Positions 56,016-64,000 of a DNA stretch of 64,000 nucleotides are shown here, piece by piece. Below the pieces are notes generated by a model, which did no database searches, was not told where the DNA came from, and saw only the letters and a list, made by a program, of their open reading frames with translations. This DNA comes from Roseofilum reptotaenium CS-1145 (lineage in GTDB: Bacteria > Cyanobacteriota > Cyanobacteriia > Cyanobacteriales > Desertifilaceae). Both the position numbers and the translations under genes were made by a program. How positions within the stretch are numbered: the first letter of the stretch is position 1; each line of letters begins with the position of its first letter. The stretch lies in assembly GCF_028330985.1 (NCBI RefSeq), contig NZ_JAQMUE010000080.1:62001-126000 (forward strand). Reading direction: 5' to 3'.

Positions 56016-56432
56016 ATGAAAAAAGTAGAGATAATCCCTGATATGCCCCATCATGCTGCCCTAAGCTATCCTTGGACAGCTCGCTATGCCAAGTTTTTGG
56101 CGTTAGTTCTGCTCTATGGCGCAACCGTTCACATAGGCAATATGGCTGGGTTGACAGGGACTCCCTGGTTATCGACTCCCCTACTCTGGCGTGGCATGGA
56201 TGTGGCTCTGTTAAGTTTTGAGATGGTAGCGGCGATCGCCCTCTGGCGAGGTTTAGGCTGGTCAGTGTGGCTCGTATTTTGTGGCATTATCGGACTACAA
56301 TTCTTACCGTATACGATGTGGCGATCGCAGTTTATCCTCCAGCCTGAAGATGCCCAAACCTTGAACGGACTCTTGGGAACTGAAGCCTTCCTCCTGGGGA
56401 TGTTTGCATTGTTACTGTTAATCAAGAAATAG
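56016..56432 (+). CDS. Four-helix membrane protein of unknown function
   Basis: 138 residues with four hydrophobic segments (FLALVLLYGATVHIGNM, VALLSFEMVAAIALW, VWLVFCGIIGLQFLPY, AFLLGMFALLLLIKK). N-terminal 25 residues cytoplasmic and polar. No known motif. It follows the PP2C sensor by 40 bp on the same strand and could be cotranscribed. Function unknown. Confidence 0.72.
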   Translation: MKKVEIIPDMPHHAALSYPWTARYAKFLALVLLYGATVHIGNMAGLTGTPWLSTPLLWRGMDVALLSFEMVAAIALWRGLGWSVWLVFCGIIGLQFLPYTMWRSQFILQPEDAQTLNGLLGTEAFLLGMFALLLLIKK

Positions 56433-56526
56433 GGCGCTGAAACCCTGATTCTTTCCTTAGCGATCGCGGGCGGTTACTCAAAAGTAGGGTAGCATTGCTT
56501 ACTCTAAAAATCTTCGGGGTATATAG

Positions 56527-57111
56527 TCATCTCAGATAACACCATTGGATTGCTAGTCCAATTAGTATTTCTAACTCCAAATCCTGCACAAAGTAAAGAC
56601 CACAAAAAAACTCAGGACTGGTTGCTTCAGGGAGGCAAATATTGTGCGGTTGGTATGAGTTGATGTGCTTCTGGGAAATCACCTCTATCTCGCTTTCATC
56701 ACCTCCAATGCTTCTAACATGAGCCACTTCTGTCCCAGTATTACGATCCCATACTACTCCCCAGATGCCATCATTACAGTCAGCATCTCCTCCATTAAAT
56801 ACAGATCGCAACGGTAAAATCTGGCGATCGCGATCTAATATGTCAAAATCGAACCAGAAATATATGCCAATATCAGCTAAATACTCCTCCTTTGGATCAT
56901 CATAAGAACTAGCGTTGTCCAGATGCCACTCAGGCAGATTGGGACAGTCCATGTACTCATCAGTACGGCATGTACCCAGAAGAGCGACTATCCGCACCGG
57001 AACAAACTCGGTAATGCCATTTTTTTCAAACCCCTCACGGAGGAACTCGGGCAACTCTTCTGACAGAGTATACCCAAATGGCATTAGATTTTCTATACAA
57101 CTTGGCCACAT
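56527..57111 (-). CDS. Hypothetical protein, acidic and Trp-rich
   Basis: 194 residues from ATG. Soluble, no signal peptide; a strongly acidic profile with many Asp/Glu and aromatic residues (LPEWHLDNASSYDDPKEEY, IGIYFWFDFDILDRDRQIL). Not a family I recognise. It could be a SUKH/SMI1-like or cytosolic immunity-type protein, but no motif shows it. Isolated on the minus strand. Confidence 0.6.
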   Translation of the reverse strand: MWPSCIENLMPFGYTLSEELPEFLREGFEKNGITEFVPVRIVALLGTCRTDEYMDCPNLPEWHLDNASSYDDPKEEYLADIGIYFWFDFDILDRDRQILPLRSVFNGGDADCNDGIWGVVWDRNTGTEVAHVRSIGGDESEIEVISQKHINSYQPHNICLPEATSPEFFCGLYFVQDLELEILIGLAIQWCYLR

Positions 57112-57251
57112 ATGACTATCTTAAGAGAAAGCTGGCTATATAAATTATATGGATTTTTTTGTCCCTATATCAAGTGCTATGAACTCTGAATTCAGCCTTT
57201 GATTGTCTGGCGAGTGATTCCACAATTTGTAATTGAACCAGGAGTCTTGAA

Positions 57252-57644
57252 ATGAACGAAATCGAGGCAGCAGTGGGACTGCCAAAAACATCAAACTACC
57301 GTTATGCCAAACAGATCGGGAATCAACTGTATGTGGCAGGTCAAGTTCCCCATGATACAAATGCTCAATTGGTTGGTAAGGACGATCCTTCTGCACAAGC
57401 GACACAATGCTTGCATAATCTTCACACTCTACTGGGTGCTTACAATTTTACTCAAGCCGATATTCAGCAGCTCGTCGTATATGTTGTAGGCGAGCAGGCT
57501 AATCTTCTCGCGGCATGGGGTGCGATCGCAACATGGTTTGCCAATCAAGTCCCTCCAGCTACCCTACTGGGGGTTTGCCGGTTGGGTTATCCAGACCAAC
57601 TGGTTGAAATTGATGCAACCATCATACGAGATACTCAAGTTTGA
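57252..57644 (+). CDS. RidA/YjgF-family deaminase-like protein
   Basis: 130 residues. RidA fold: YRYAKQIGNQLYVAGQVPHD, PSAQATQCLHNLHTLL, and the C-terminal PPATLLGVCRLGYPDQLVEI with the Arg/Glu pocket residues (here CRLG). RidA proteins hydrolyse reactive imine or enamine intermediates from PLP enzymes; distant members have other roles. Followed at 63 bp by a DUF4336 gene on the same strand. Confidence 0.85.
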   Translation: MNEIEAAVGLPKTSNYRYAKQIGNQLYVAGQVPHDTNAQLVGKDDPSAQATQCLHNLHTLLGAYNFTQADIQQLVVYVVGEQANLLAAWGAIATWFANQVPPATLLGVCRLGYPDQLVEIDATIIRDTQV

Positions 57645-57707
57645 GGCGCAGACTGCTAAGACAGCAATGAGAGAGTATAATCTTAACTCATCCTGTGGAG
57701 TTTCCTA

Positions 57708-58415
57708 ATGCTCAAAGAAGTTGACACAGATATTTGGGTTGCCCAACAACCGCTCCGATATCTTGGACTCAGTGTCGGAACAAAAATGACAGTGATTCGA
57801 TTACCCAATCGAGAATTAGTCGTGATTTCTCCAATTCAAACGAGTGAGACACTCATCAATCAGCTTGGCAAACTTGGAGTTGTTAAACACATCATTGCTC
57901 CCAACCTGTATCACTATTTATTTGCCGCTTATTTCAAATCGCGTTATCCTCAAGCGACCTTTTGGGCTGCACCTGGTTTAAGCCTGAAAAAACCAGAATT
58001 GCCGATTGATCGCACTATTCAGGGAGATAGGGGTGAGTTATTCGCTGGGTTAGAGTTCGTCTTTTTCAATGGCTTTAGGATTTTCGGCTTAAACGGAGTT
58101 GATGAACTCAATGAATGTGTCTTTTTTCATGCATCCAGCCGCACTTTAATTTTGACAGATACAGCATTTCACTTTGACGAAAGCTTTCCATTCCTCACAC
58201 AATTTGCAGCTAGAATCCTTGGTGGATATAAACAATTGAGTCCATCTTTACTAGAGCGCATTGCCACCACCAAATTAGAACCAGTTAGAGCATCGGTTAA
58301 ACAAGTTCTAAAATGGGACTTTGAGCGAGTTGTTATGGCTCATGGCAGTATTCTTGAGCGAGATGGCAAAGAAAAGTTTAAGGAAGGTTATGAGCAATTT
58401 TTAAGGGGGTTATAA
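57708..58415 (+). CDS. DUF4336 protein (metallo-beta-lactamase-like fold, unproven function)
   Basis: 235 residues. The family is a degenerate MBL-fold group; visible features are the start MLKEVDTDIWVAQQPLRYLG, a HIIAPNLYHYLFAAYF strand-helix pair, FNGFRIFGLNGVDELNECVF and a C-terminal VVMAHGSILERDG. Some His/Asp ligands (APNLYHY, MAHG) resemble a metal site but the HxHxDH signature is missing. Probably cotranscribed with the RidA gene. Followed directly by a frameshifted transglutaminase remnant (58418). Confidence 0.8.
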   Translation: MLKEVDTDIWVAQQPLRYLGLSVGTKMTVIRLPNRELVVISPIQTSETLINQLGKLGVVKHIIAPNLYHYLFAAYFKSRYPQATFWAAPGLSLKKPELPIDRTIQGDRGELFAGLEFVFFNGFRIFGLNGVDELNECVFFHASSRTLILTDTAFHFDESFPFLTQFAARILGGYKQLSPSLLERIATTKLEPVRASVKQVLKWDFERVVMAHGSILERDGKEKFKEGYEQFLRGL

Positions 58416-58417
58416 AA

Positions 58418-58517
58418 TAGTTGTGATTATCAAATGAATCCTGAACTTGTCATTCTTCTGATGTTCTTAGACACAAAACAGGGTATTGTTATGCTAAGAG
58501 CCATTTACTAGCAGCAC
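58418..58517 (+). repeat. Frameshifted duplicate fragment of the transglutaminase-like gene
   Basis: About 100 bp very similar to 59523-59622 inside the transglutaminase-like gene: shared runs GATTATCAAATGAATCCTG, CACAAAACAGGGTATTG and GCTAAGAGCCATTTACT. One base has been lost relative to the gene, so the frame is broken. It abuts the DUF4336 stop and overlaps the last codons of the HAD pseudogene on the other strand. Confidence 0.85.
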
Positions 58518-59198
58518 TCCCGACTTGACTAACTCGATTAAATTATCGGCTGCCCCCAGTGCAGATGGATGTTTTCCACCTCCTACCAGAATACAATCCA
58601 TTCCTGCTGCCGTTGCTCCCCCTAAATCTCGCCTGATTGAGTCACCAATCATGACTGCATTTTGTGGATTGACCTGCATTTGTTCCAAAACTTTTAAAAA
58701 GGGTAGTGGAGAGGGTTTGACTATTCCCCAGTCTGAAGAAAAGAACACCGCTTCACAAACCGAAAGAATACCACATTATTCTAAGGTCTCAACCCATAAA
58801 ATTTTGGGTGACCAAATGTCAATAACTAATCCCAGTCGAAACTGCTCAGAGAGTTGATTAATCGCTGCCGCATATTCTGTAGGAACAGTTCCTAATTCAT
58901 GGTGTGCAAATGTCTCTACTAACAATTCTACATCTTCTGCTAAAACCGACTCTAGCAGCATGACATTCTCAAAAGCTTCTCTTAAACTAGGAAATGACTC
59001 TCGATATACTGGATCGGGGTAGCGAATATCGAGGTAATCGTAAGCACCTCCAATCAACTGATTTACGCCAGTGGGTTCCATCACTCCACCAAGCTGACGA
59101 TAAATGATTGAGTAATCTTCATTCGGGCTAAAGCGATCGCTATCGAACATGAAGGTTTGATTCATGTCTAATAATATGGTATTGAATTTATCGATCAT
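58494..59198 (-). pseudogene. HAD-family hydrolase interrupted by an in-frame stop
   Basis: Two pieces lie in the same frame: 59198-58776 (motif I NTILLDMNQTFMFD; C-terminus KILWVETLE) and 58775-58494 (SSDWGIVKPSP, AVMIGDSIRRDLGGATAAGM). They are separated by a single TAA at 58778-58776. The residues after the stop (CGILSVCEAVFF) continue the HAD core without a gap, so a nonsense change in a formerly single gene of about 234 codons is the simplest reading. Its 3' end runs into the transglutaminase fragment. Alternatively stop readthrough could give a full protein. Confidence 0.8.
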
Positions 59199-59232
59199 CT
59201 CATCCTCCTCAACTCAATCCTTACCCAAAATA

Positions 59233-59370
59233 ATATCAAATCCAAATAATCTGTTACACTATGTCATTGCGAACCGAACGCAGTGGAGTGAAACAATCTC
59301 TCCCATCTTGCTAGTCTTGGTAATTGCTTCCCTGCGATCGTAATGACAACTGTTTAAGCGGATTTGATAT
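59233..59370. mobile_element. Miniature inverted-repeat element, ATATCAAATCC family, copy 2
   Basis: 138 bp between ATATCAAATCC (59233-59243) and GGATTTGATAT (59360-59370), the same perfect 11-bp ends as the element at 17702. It carries a nested palindrome (59263-59347) and ends 7 bp before the transglutaminase ATG. Confidence 0.65.
59263..59347. repeat. Nested GTCATTGCGA palindromic repeat
   Basis: 85 bp from GTCATTGCGA to TCGTAATGAC with an inner AACAATCTC/GTAATTGCTT pairing. It resembles the widespread GTCATTGCGA...GCAATGAC palindromes of bacterial genomes, here inserted within the ATATCAAATCC element. Confidence 0.6.
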
Positions 59371-59377
59371 AAATACT

Positions 59378-60004
59378 ATGGAAGAATTCTTGCAAGCGAC
59401 TGACGTGATTGACTGGCAAAACCCAGAAGTTATGGACTGTGCCACAAAAATCACCTTAGACTGTAAAACTGTATTAGAAAAAGCTCAAGTTTGTTTCGAG
59501 TGGGTGCGAGATGAAATCTATCATAGTTTTGATTATCAAATGAATCCTGTGACTTGTCGTGCGTCTGATGTTCTGAGGCACAAAACAGGGTATTGCTACG
59601 CTAAGAGCCATTTACTCGCTGCGCTTCTTCGAGCTAATCAAATCCCGGCAGGCTTTTGTTATCAACGATTGAGTATTGATGATCAAGGTGCCCCCTACAG
59701 CTTACATGGTTTCAATGCGATCTACTTACCAGAAACTGGTTGGTATCGGGTAGATCCCAGAGGGAACAAAGAAGGAGTCAATGCTCAATTTTCTCCTCCC
59801 CAGGAGTCTTTAGCATTTAAGATTCAGTTGCCTGAAGAAGCAGATTTTCAGGTCATTCTCCCCGATCCACTGCCTGTTGTTGTAGAAGCTCTACAGTCAC
59901 ACAGAACCTGGGATTCAATGCTGGATAATCTTCCCGATCTTTCGATAGAAATGCTTCCTGATTCCTGTCGAGAGAATCGTAAGCAGTACCAATCGATTCA
60001 ATAG
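59378..60004 (+). CDS. Transglutaminase-like cysteine protease-fold protein
   Basis: 208 residues from the ATG at 59378 (MEEFLQATDVIDW); the longer reading begins in the miniature element. The Cys-His-Asp triad is visible: Cys73 in GYCYAKSHL, His110 in YSLHGFNAIYL and Asp126 in YRVDPRGNK. Bacterial members are usually amidases or isopeptidase-like enzymes, substrate unknown. A 100-bp part of this gene is duplicated at 58418. The promoter region is occupied by the miniature element. Confidence 0.85.
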   Translation: MEEFLQATDVIDWQNPEVMDCATKITLDCKTVLEKAQVCFEWVRDEIYHSFDYQMNPVTCRASDVLRHKTGYCYAKSHLLAALLRANQIPAGFCYQRLSIDDQGAPYSLHGFNAIYLPETGWYRVDPRGNKEGVNAQFSPPQESLAFKIQLPEEADFQVILPDPLPVVVEALQSHRTWDSMLDNLPDLSIEMLPDSCRENRKQYQSIQ

Positions 60005-60066
60005 TCGCTATAATACAGCGCTTTGCGTTGCGATGGGAGGATAGGGAGATAGGGGGGATAGCCAAT

Positions 60067-60176
60067 AGACCTCTTGCATAAATGGGCAGAAAATGAATAG
60101 TAATGCAGGAATCCTGTATTCTAATACCTATTCCCCATTCCCTATTCCCTATTCCCTCACCTTCTGCAAGAAGTCT
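60067..60176. mobile_element. Miniature element, AGACTTCTTGCA family, copy 2
   Basis: 110 bp from AGACCTCTTGCA to TGCAAGAAGTCT (inverted ends). Shares the block TGGGCAGAAAATGAATAGTA with copy 1 (25270-25367) in opposite orientation. It holds a nested CCCTATTCCC tract (60128-60157) that copy 1 lacks. Confidence 0.65.
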
Positions 60177-60199
60177 AATCTCTCCATCCCTCTATCCCA

Positions 60200-61012
60200 C
60201 TACCTTGTCATCTGTTGAATCAAGGTTAACACCGCAGTCCGAGAGAGCTTTTCCTCTCCTGCTTGCAATACGTCTAAGGTTGCATGAGCTAGAGCCAGAG
60301 GAATCTTACAAAACTCCAATGCTGGCCCAGCAGGCAAAGCTTCTGTATACTGATTGGCTAACTCTAAATTACGACGGGCATAGGCTTGCATCTGAGAAAT
60401 TGTCCAATCTTGGGGAAAAAAATCTACTCCACGCTGGCGATCCTCGTGGTGATTGCGGAGAATGTTCACGGCTTGTAACCCTCGTCCAAAGGCGATCGCC
60501 TCAGTCCGATTCGTCTGCGTGCCATCATACCATGCCCACAGATCCGAAAGCATCAAGCCCACAGCCCCAGCGACACTAAAGGTATAACAGTCTAAATCCC
60601 GCTCAGTCACGACATTCCAGTTACACTCAGCCCAAGCAGCCATCCGGTTCGCCATCGCTGCGGTAGCATCCCAAATGCGGGGAGAAATATCTTGGGGTGC
60701 TAAGGTTGCCCACTCATATAATCGCAAACTCACCTCTGGAATCTCGGACTCATACCTGCCCCAATTCAAGCGAGCTTGTGCCAATGTGCCATTATTGACC
60801 CCAGACTGTAATCCCCAACTCATCTGACGCAAAATCTGGCTTTTTACCTCATTGTCCAGAGTTGGATGATCCTCAACCTCATCAATGGCACGCATACATA
60901 AATAGGCAGAAGCCACTGCTTCTTGTAGATTAGGAGGAAGACGGATAATCGGAATATAAAATGTCCGACTCGTTTCTTCCAAAATCTCTAAGGCACTTTT
61001 AAGGGCGCTCAT
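60200..61012 (-). CDS. Squalene/phytoene synthase family protein
   Basis: 270 residues. Two Asp-rich Mg sites are visible: CMRAIDEVEDH (about 39-49) and the second HHEDRQRGVDFFPQD. SRTFYIPIIRLPP is the family start. These enzymes condense two prenyl diphosphates; it could be a phytoene or squalene synthase or a divergent paralog. It is short (about 300 is usual) and stands alone, away from crtI or hopanoid genes, so its product is open. Confidence 0.85.
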   Translation of the reverse strand: MSALKSALEILEETSRTFYIPIIRLPPNLQEAVASAYLCMRAIDEVEDHPTLDNEVKSQILRQMSWGLQSGVNNGTLAQARLNWGRYESEIPEVSLRLYEWATLAPQDISPRIWDATAAMANRMAAWAECNWNVVTERDLDCYTFSVAGAVGLMLSDLWAWYDGTQTNRTEAIAFGRGLQAVNILRNHHEDRQRGVDFFPQDWTISQMQAYARRNLELANQYTEALPAGPALEFCKIPLALAHATLDVLQAGEEKLSRTAVLTLIQQMTR

Positions 61013-61261
61013 CCATTCAACTCCTCACATTTGCTTGTTACTAGCTTATAATTCATCAAGAGCAGACAAGCAAGTTTTTTAGATCGGTTTTAGGGTAAAT
61101 GGGGAGAGCAGAGGATCGGGAGTACCGGTTAACTGATGGGCAAACCGGAGGGCGATCGCCAGCAAGCAGTAAGTCACGATTCTTAACTCCTTTCTTCTCT
61201 GCTATACAACAATCAAAGTGGAGGAGATTACCCCCACTCGATTGAGTTCTTCTACTATGGA

Positions 61262-64000
61262 TTATACGCTCAGGAATAGGTCGGGAGTTAAGGCACTCAC
61301 ATTGGTTTGTTCCACCACTGCTAGGATTTGATTGCCAAATGAAAGAGTAACATTGGCTCCAGTTTGGGTAATTTGTAACTGTTGGACGGTTAACCCTCCA
61401 GCTAACCCAATCCGATCGCCTGTACCAAAATCAGCGATGCGATCGGTTCCACGACCATTCTGTAGCACAAAGACATCACTCCCGACTCCACCGACGAGAC
61501 TATCATTACCGATATCTCCATAGAGGAGATCATCGCCAGTACCACCGAGGAGAGTATCGCTGTCTCGACCTCCACGCAGAGTATCGTTACCCACACCGCC
61601 ATCTAAGTAATCCGCGCCTTGATTGCCCAATAACCGATCGTTACCGGCATCTCCACGTAGACCATCATTACCTAAATTACCGATAAGGATATCGTCATTT
61701 TGACCGCCACGCAGCAGATCGTCCCCTCGTCCACCATAGGCCAAGTCGTTACCCGGCCCTCCATTGAGGTTATCATTACCGCTACCACCAAAGAGTTGGT
61801 CATTACCCCCATTTCCTTGCAACAGGTCGTTACCGCGATCGCCACTTACCAGATCGCCGCCATCACCACCACGGGCAGCATCATCACCTTGACCACCAAA
61901 AATAACATCATTCCCAGCATCACCACTGATAATATCGCGACCTTGATTACCAATTAGCAGATCGGCTCCAGCCTCTCCATTGACGTTATCATCTCCACCA
62001 CCAGCAACAACGATATCCGGGCCCCCTCTAGCATTGAACGTCTCATTCTGGTTGTCTCCCAGAAGAAGATCAAACGTATTGATTCCCGTGATAGTTACGC
62101 TGGCTAAATTGGGCGAGGGGAAAGGAGGAGGATTATCCAAAGCTGCCACTACAGCAGCAACCTGTTCCGCATTCAGACTAATTTCAACCGTTCCATTCCC
62201 AGGAGTCGGGGTTGGCGTTGGGGTGGGAGTCGGCGTAGGAGTCGGCGTTGGCGTTGGTGCAGACGCTCCTAGATTAAGACCAACAATTACGGGGTCGTGA
62301 TCGGAGTTGCGGAAGGGAACTGATCCATCAAAAATACCAGTATTCCGACCAAAGTCCGTATTATAGTCGATCGCATCGGGTTCATCTGCATTGACGTGCC
62401 ACTCCGTCGTTCCAGTCACCTGCGAGAGCAAGCTGGAATTCGCCAGAGCATAGTCTAGGGTTCCCGTTTGTCCGTCGAAGACGAACGAATAGGCATCAGA
62501 GCCGAGAAACTGTTGGGCTAAATCTGTATATCCTGCGTTTTCCAGGTTAGTAATCGCATCTTCTTGAGCATAGGCGTTGAGATCGCCCAAAATCAAGAAA
62601 TCACTATCGCCGCTATTGGTGGGGTCAGTATTGACCCAATTGGCCAGAGCAGTAGCCGCATCAGCACGGGTATCAGACCAAAACCCTTGACCATCCAACT
62701 GGTCAAAATCTGGATTACTGGTATCAGTCAGGCCAGAACTGCCCTTAGACTTGAAGTGATTGACAACAGCGGTAAAGCTTTCCCCAGAAGTGGTTTCGGT
62801 GAAGGTTTGGGCTAAAGCCGCACGGTTGCGGTTCTGTCCAGAATTGTTCGGGTCGAGGAAAGCGGCTGTATTTAAGATGCTGCTATTACCAGAGAGAGAC
62901 ACTTGACTCGGTTTGTAGATGAATCCTACCGCGATCACATCATCCCCCACAAACTGAGTTCCCGGATTCACCCAATCATAGGTTCCGGCACCAACCGAGG
63001 CATTTAACTCATTCACCAGATTTTCAATCGCATTACCGCTACTTCCGGCTTGAAAGTCATTTTCAACCTCCACTAACCCAACAATATCAGCATCTAAAGT
63101 ACTTAACGCTGTAACCAGTTTTTCCGTTTGCCGAGTAAACTCTGTGGCATTATCTGCGCCACGAGGGTTATTACCATTAGCAGTGGTGTTGCTGCCTTCA
63201 TCTAGAGTAGTGAAGTAATTGAGAACATTGAAACCAGCGACTTTTAGGCTGCCACCAACAGCATTAGGCGTTGCCGGCCGGGGGTTAGTCGAGACGAACG
63301 TCGGTGCAACCGTGGGGTGAATGCGGTAGTTTTGGTCTCCAGAACCCCCACTCCCCCGACTAAAGTTGACTACTCCAGTCAAATTGGTTACGGTATCTCC
63401 CATGCGGAAGCCATCAGCAGTAGAGAGGCTACCATCAGGAAAGATAATGGGGTCAGGATTTTGAACCGTTTGACCGTCATCAATAACAATGTTACGCCGG
63501 GCAATATCTTGCTGGTGAGTAGCAAATCCGGCCACATTGGGAGCATTATTTTGCGTAAACTGTTCTAAGCGTCCGCCTTGGGAAACTCTTAGCTCTCCGA
63601 AGCGATCGAGCTGAAACATTTCCGTTACACTCAAGGTATCGGTAAAGCGGACTAACATCCCTTCGTATTGTTCCAGATCGGGGATGAGTTCGCCATCCGC
63701 ATTAGTTACCGTGGAAGCAACGGGAAGGGAGATATCCGTCGCAGTAGGTAAAGTATTTCCAGAAGAAACAACCGTAACGTTGCTGACGTTAGTTAGCTCC
63801 GTCAGACCAAAAAATTCCTCAACTTCTCCAGTCACTTGCACTTTATCGCCCACCTGGACATTAACCGCAGGACTGAAACCGTCAAAGACAAAAATTCCTT
63901 CTGAGGTGACGGCATTTCCATCAGCATCGGCATCTTCTTCTTGGACAAAAAAGCCATTGAGATCGCCATTGGTTCCAGCTCCAGCTCCGTCTTGGAAGTC
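61262..64000 (-). CDS. ExeM/NucH-type secreted endonuclease with RTX calcium-binding repeats (5' end outside window)
   Basis: Open from the right edge, at least 912 residues here. An N-terminal OB-fold region of LTD/nuclease type (VGDKVQVTGEVEEFFGL) leads to an EEP nuclease domain (nt about 63240-62290: FNVLNYFTTLDEG, DIVGLVEVEN, NHFKSKGSSG, LGDLNAY, NSDHDPVIVGL). A (PT)n linker (62203-62258) precedes about 14 RTX-type nonapeptides (GGxGxD, 61970-61450) and a C-terminal secretion region. RTX folding needs Ca2+ and implies export by type I secretion. It likely degrades extracellular DNA. Upstream part not seen. Confidence 0.9.
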   Translation of the reverse strand, partial: DFQDGAGAGTNGDLNGFFVQEEDADADGNAVTSEGIFVFDGFSPAVNVQVGDKVQVTGEVEEFFGLTELTNVSNVTVVSSGNTLPTATDISLPVASTVTNADGELIPDLEQYEGMLVRFTDTLSVTEMFQLDRFGELRVSQGGRLEQFTQNNAPNVAGFATHQQDIARRNIVIDDGQTVQNPDPIIFPDGSLSTADGFRMGDTVTNLTGVVNFSRGSGGSGDQNYRIHPTVAPTFVSTNPRPATPNAVGGSLKVAGFNVLNYFTTLDEGSNTTANGNNPRGADNATEFTRQTEKLVTALSTLDADIVGLVEVENDFQAGSSGNAIENLVNELNASVGAGTYDWVNPGTQFVGDDVIAVGFIYKPSQVSLSGNSSILNTAAFLDPNNSGQNRNRAALAQTFTETTSGESFTAVVNHFKSKGSSGLTDTSNPDFDQLDGQGFWSDTRADAATALANWVNTDPTNSGDSDFLILGDLNAYAQEDAITNLENAGYTDLAQQFLGSDAYSFVFDGQTGTLDYALANSSLLSQVTGTTEWHVNADEPDAIDYNTDFGRNTGIFDGSVPFRNSDHDPVIVGLNLGASAPTPTPTPTPTPTPTPTPTPGNGTVEISLNAEQVAAVVAALDNPPPFPSPNLASVTITGINTFDLLLGDNQNETFNARGGPDIVVAGGGDDNVNGEAGADLLIGNQGRDIISGDAGNDVIFGGQGDDAARGGDGGDLVSGDRGNDLLQGNGGNDQLFGGSGNDNLNGGPGNDLAYGGRGDDLLRGGQNDDILIGNLGNDGLRGDAGNDRLLGNQGADYLDGGVGNDTLRGGRDSDTLLGGTGDDLLYGDIGNDSLVGGVGSDVFVLQNGRGTDRIADFGTGDRIGLAGGLTVQQLQITQTGANVTLSFGNQILAVVEQTNVSALTPDLFLSV

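Noticed and set aside
61016-61032. ACTCCTCACA resembling the Yfr1 small RNA core
   Set aside because: The core is incomplete and the flanking hairpins and terminator of Yfr1 are missing; it lies in the leader of the squalene/phytoene synthase gene.
61450-61970. Regular repeats that might suggest a CRISPR array
   Set aside because: They are codon-level RTX nonapeptide repeats (27-bp period) within one coding frame, without constant spacers.

Overview
The window is chromosomal DNA of a cyanobacterium, most likely filamentous. The evidence is a phycobilisome rod-core linker (cpcG), an F420-type divinyl chlorophyllide reductase (bciB), a photosystem II S4-domain protein, a CikA-type clock input kinase, cyanobacterial PEP carboxylase, and the HIP1 octamer GCGATCGC throughout. 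I do not assign a genus. Gene order is mosaic: short operons and single genes on both strands, separated by spacers rich in small repeats. I saw no tRNA, rRNA, CRISPR array, intact transposase gene or prophage.

Layout. 1-9 kb: RND efflux adaptor and pump (separate loci), a peptide-type ABC permease, a nucleosidase-like protein, a DUF2079 membrane protein and glyoxalase I. 9-13 kb: enolase, cpcG, a RluD-type pseudouridine synthase and a tiny cysteine-rich lipoprotein. 13-22 kb: CHASE2 hybrid kinase, purS-purQ, an exported peroxiredoxin, an SGNH protein, a Nudix hydrolase and an ABC exporter. 22-31 kb: ppc, a small membrane protein, and a two-gene cell-surface acylation module (DUF1574/SGNH plus MBOAT). 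31-36 kb: an unknown gene, two tandem Uma2 genes, a PSII S4 gene, a PH-like membrane protein and an SPFH-NfeD pair. 35.6-44.8 kb: arsS-like radical SAM, bciB, a head-to-head FecR/CHAT-TPR pair, a cyclic-nucleotide-binding MscS channel and a glycosyltransferase. 44.8-56 kb: cobN, then cikA-nanE, terD and a large sensor with a PP2C output. 56-64 kb: small metabolic genes, a broken HAD hydrolase, a transglutaminase-like gene, a squalene/phytoene synthase and a secreted ExeM-type nuclease with RTX repeats that runs off the right edge.

The most distinctive signal is repeat biology. Several families of miniature elements with terminal inverted repeats sit in the spacers, one of them with a second palindrome nested inside it. 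Heptamer-like CCCTATT/CCCCATC tracts and AGCGC-GCGCT palindromes lie next to many start codons. Copies of these spacer repeats also sit in frame inside cobN (four places) and inside the DUF1574 gene. Signalling also stands out: a CikA whose GAF domain keeps the bilin-binding cysteine and which overlaps nanE by one base, a PP2C sensor whose kinase histidine has become tyrosine, and a FecR/CHAT protease pair with no spacer between the genes.
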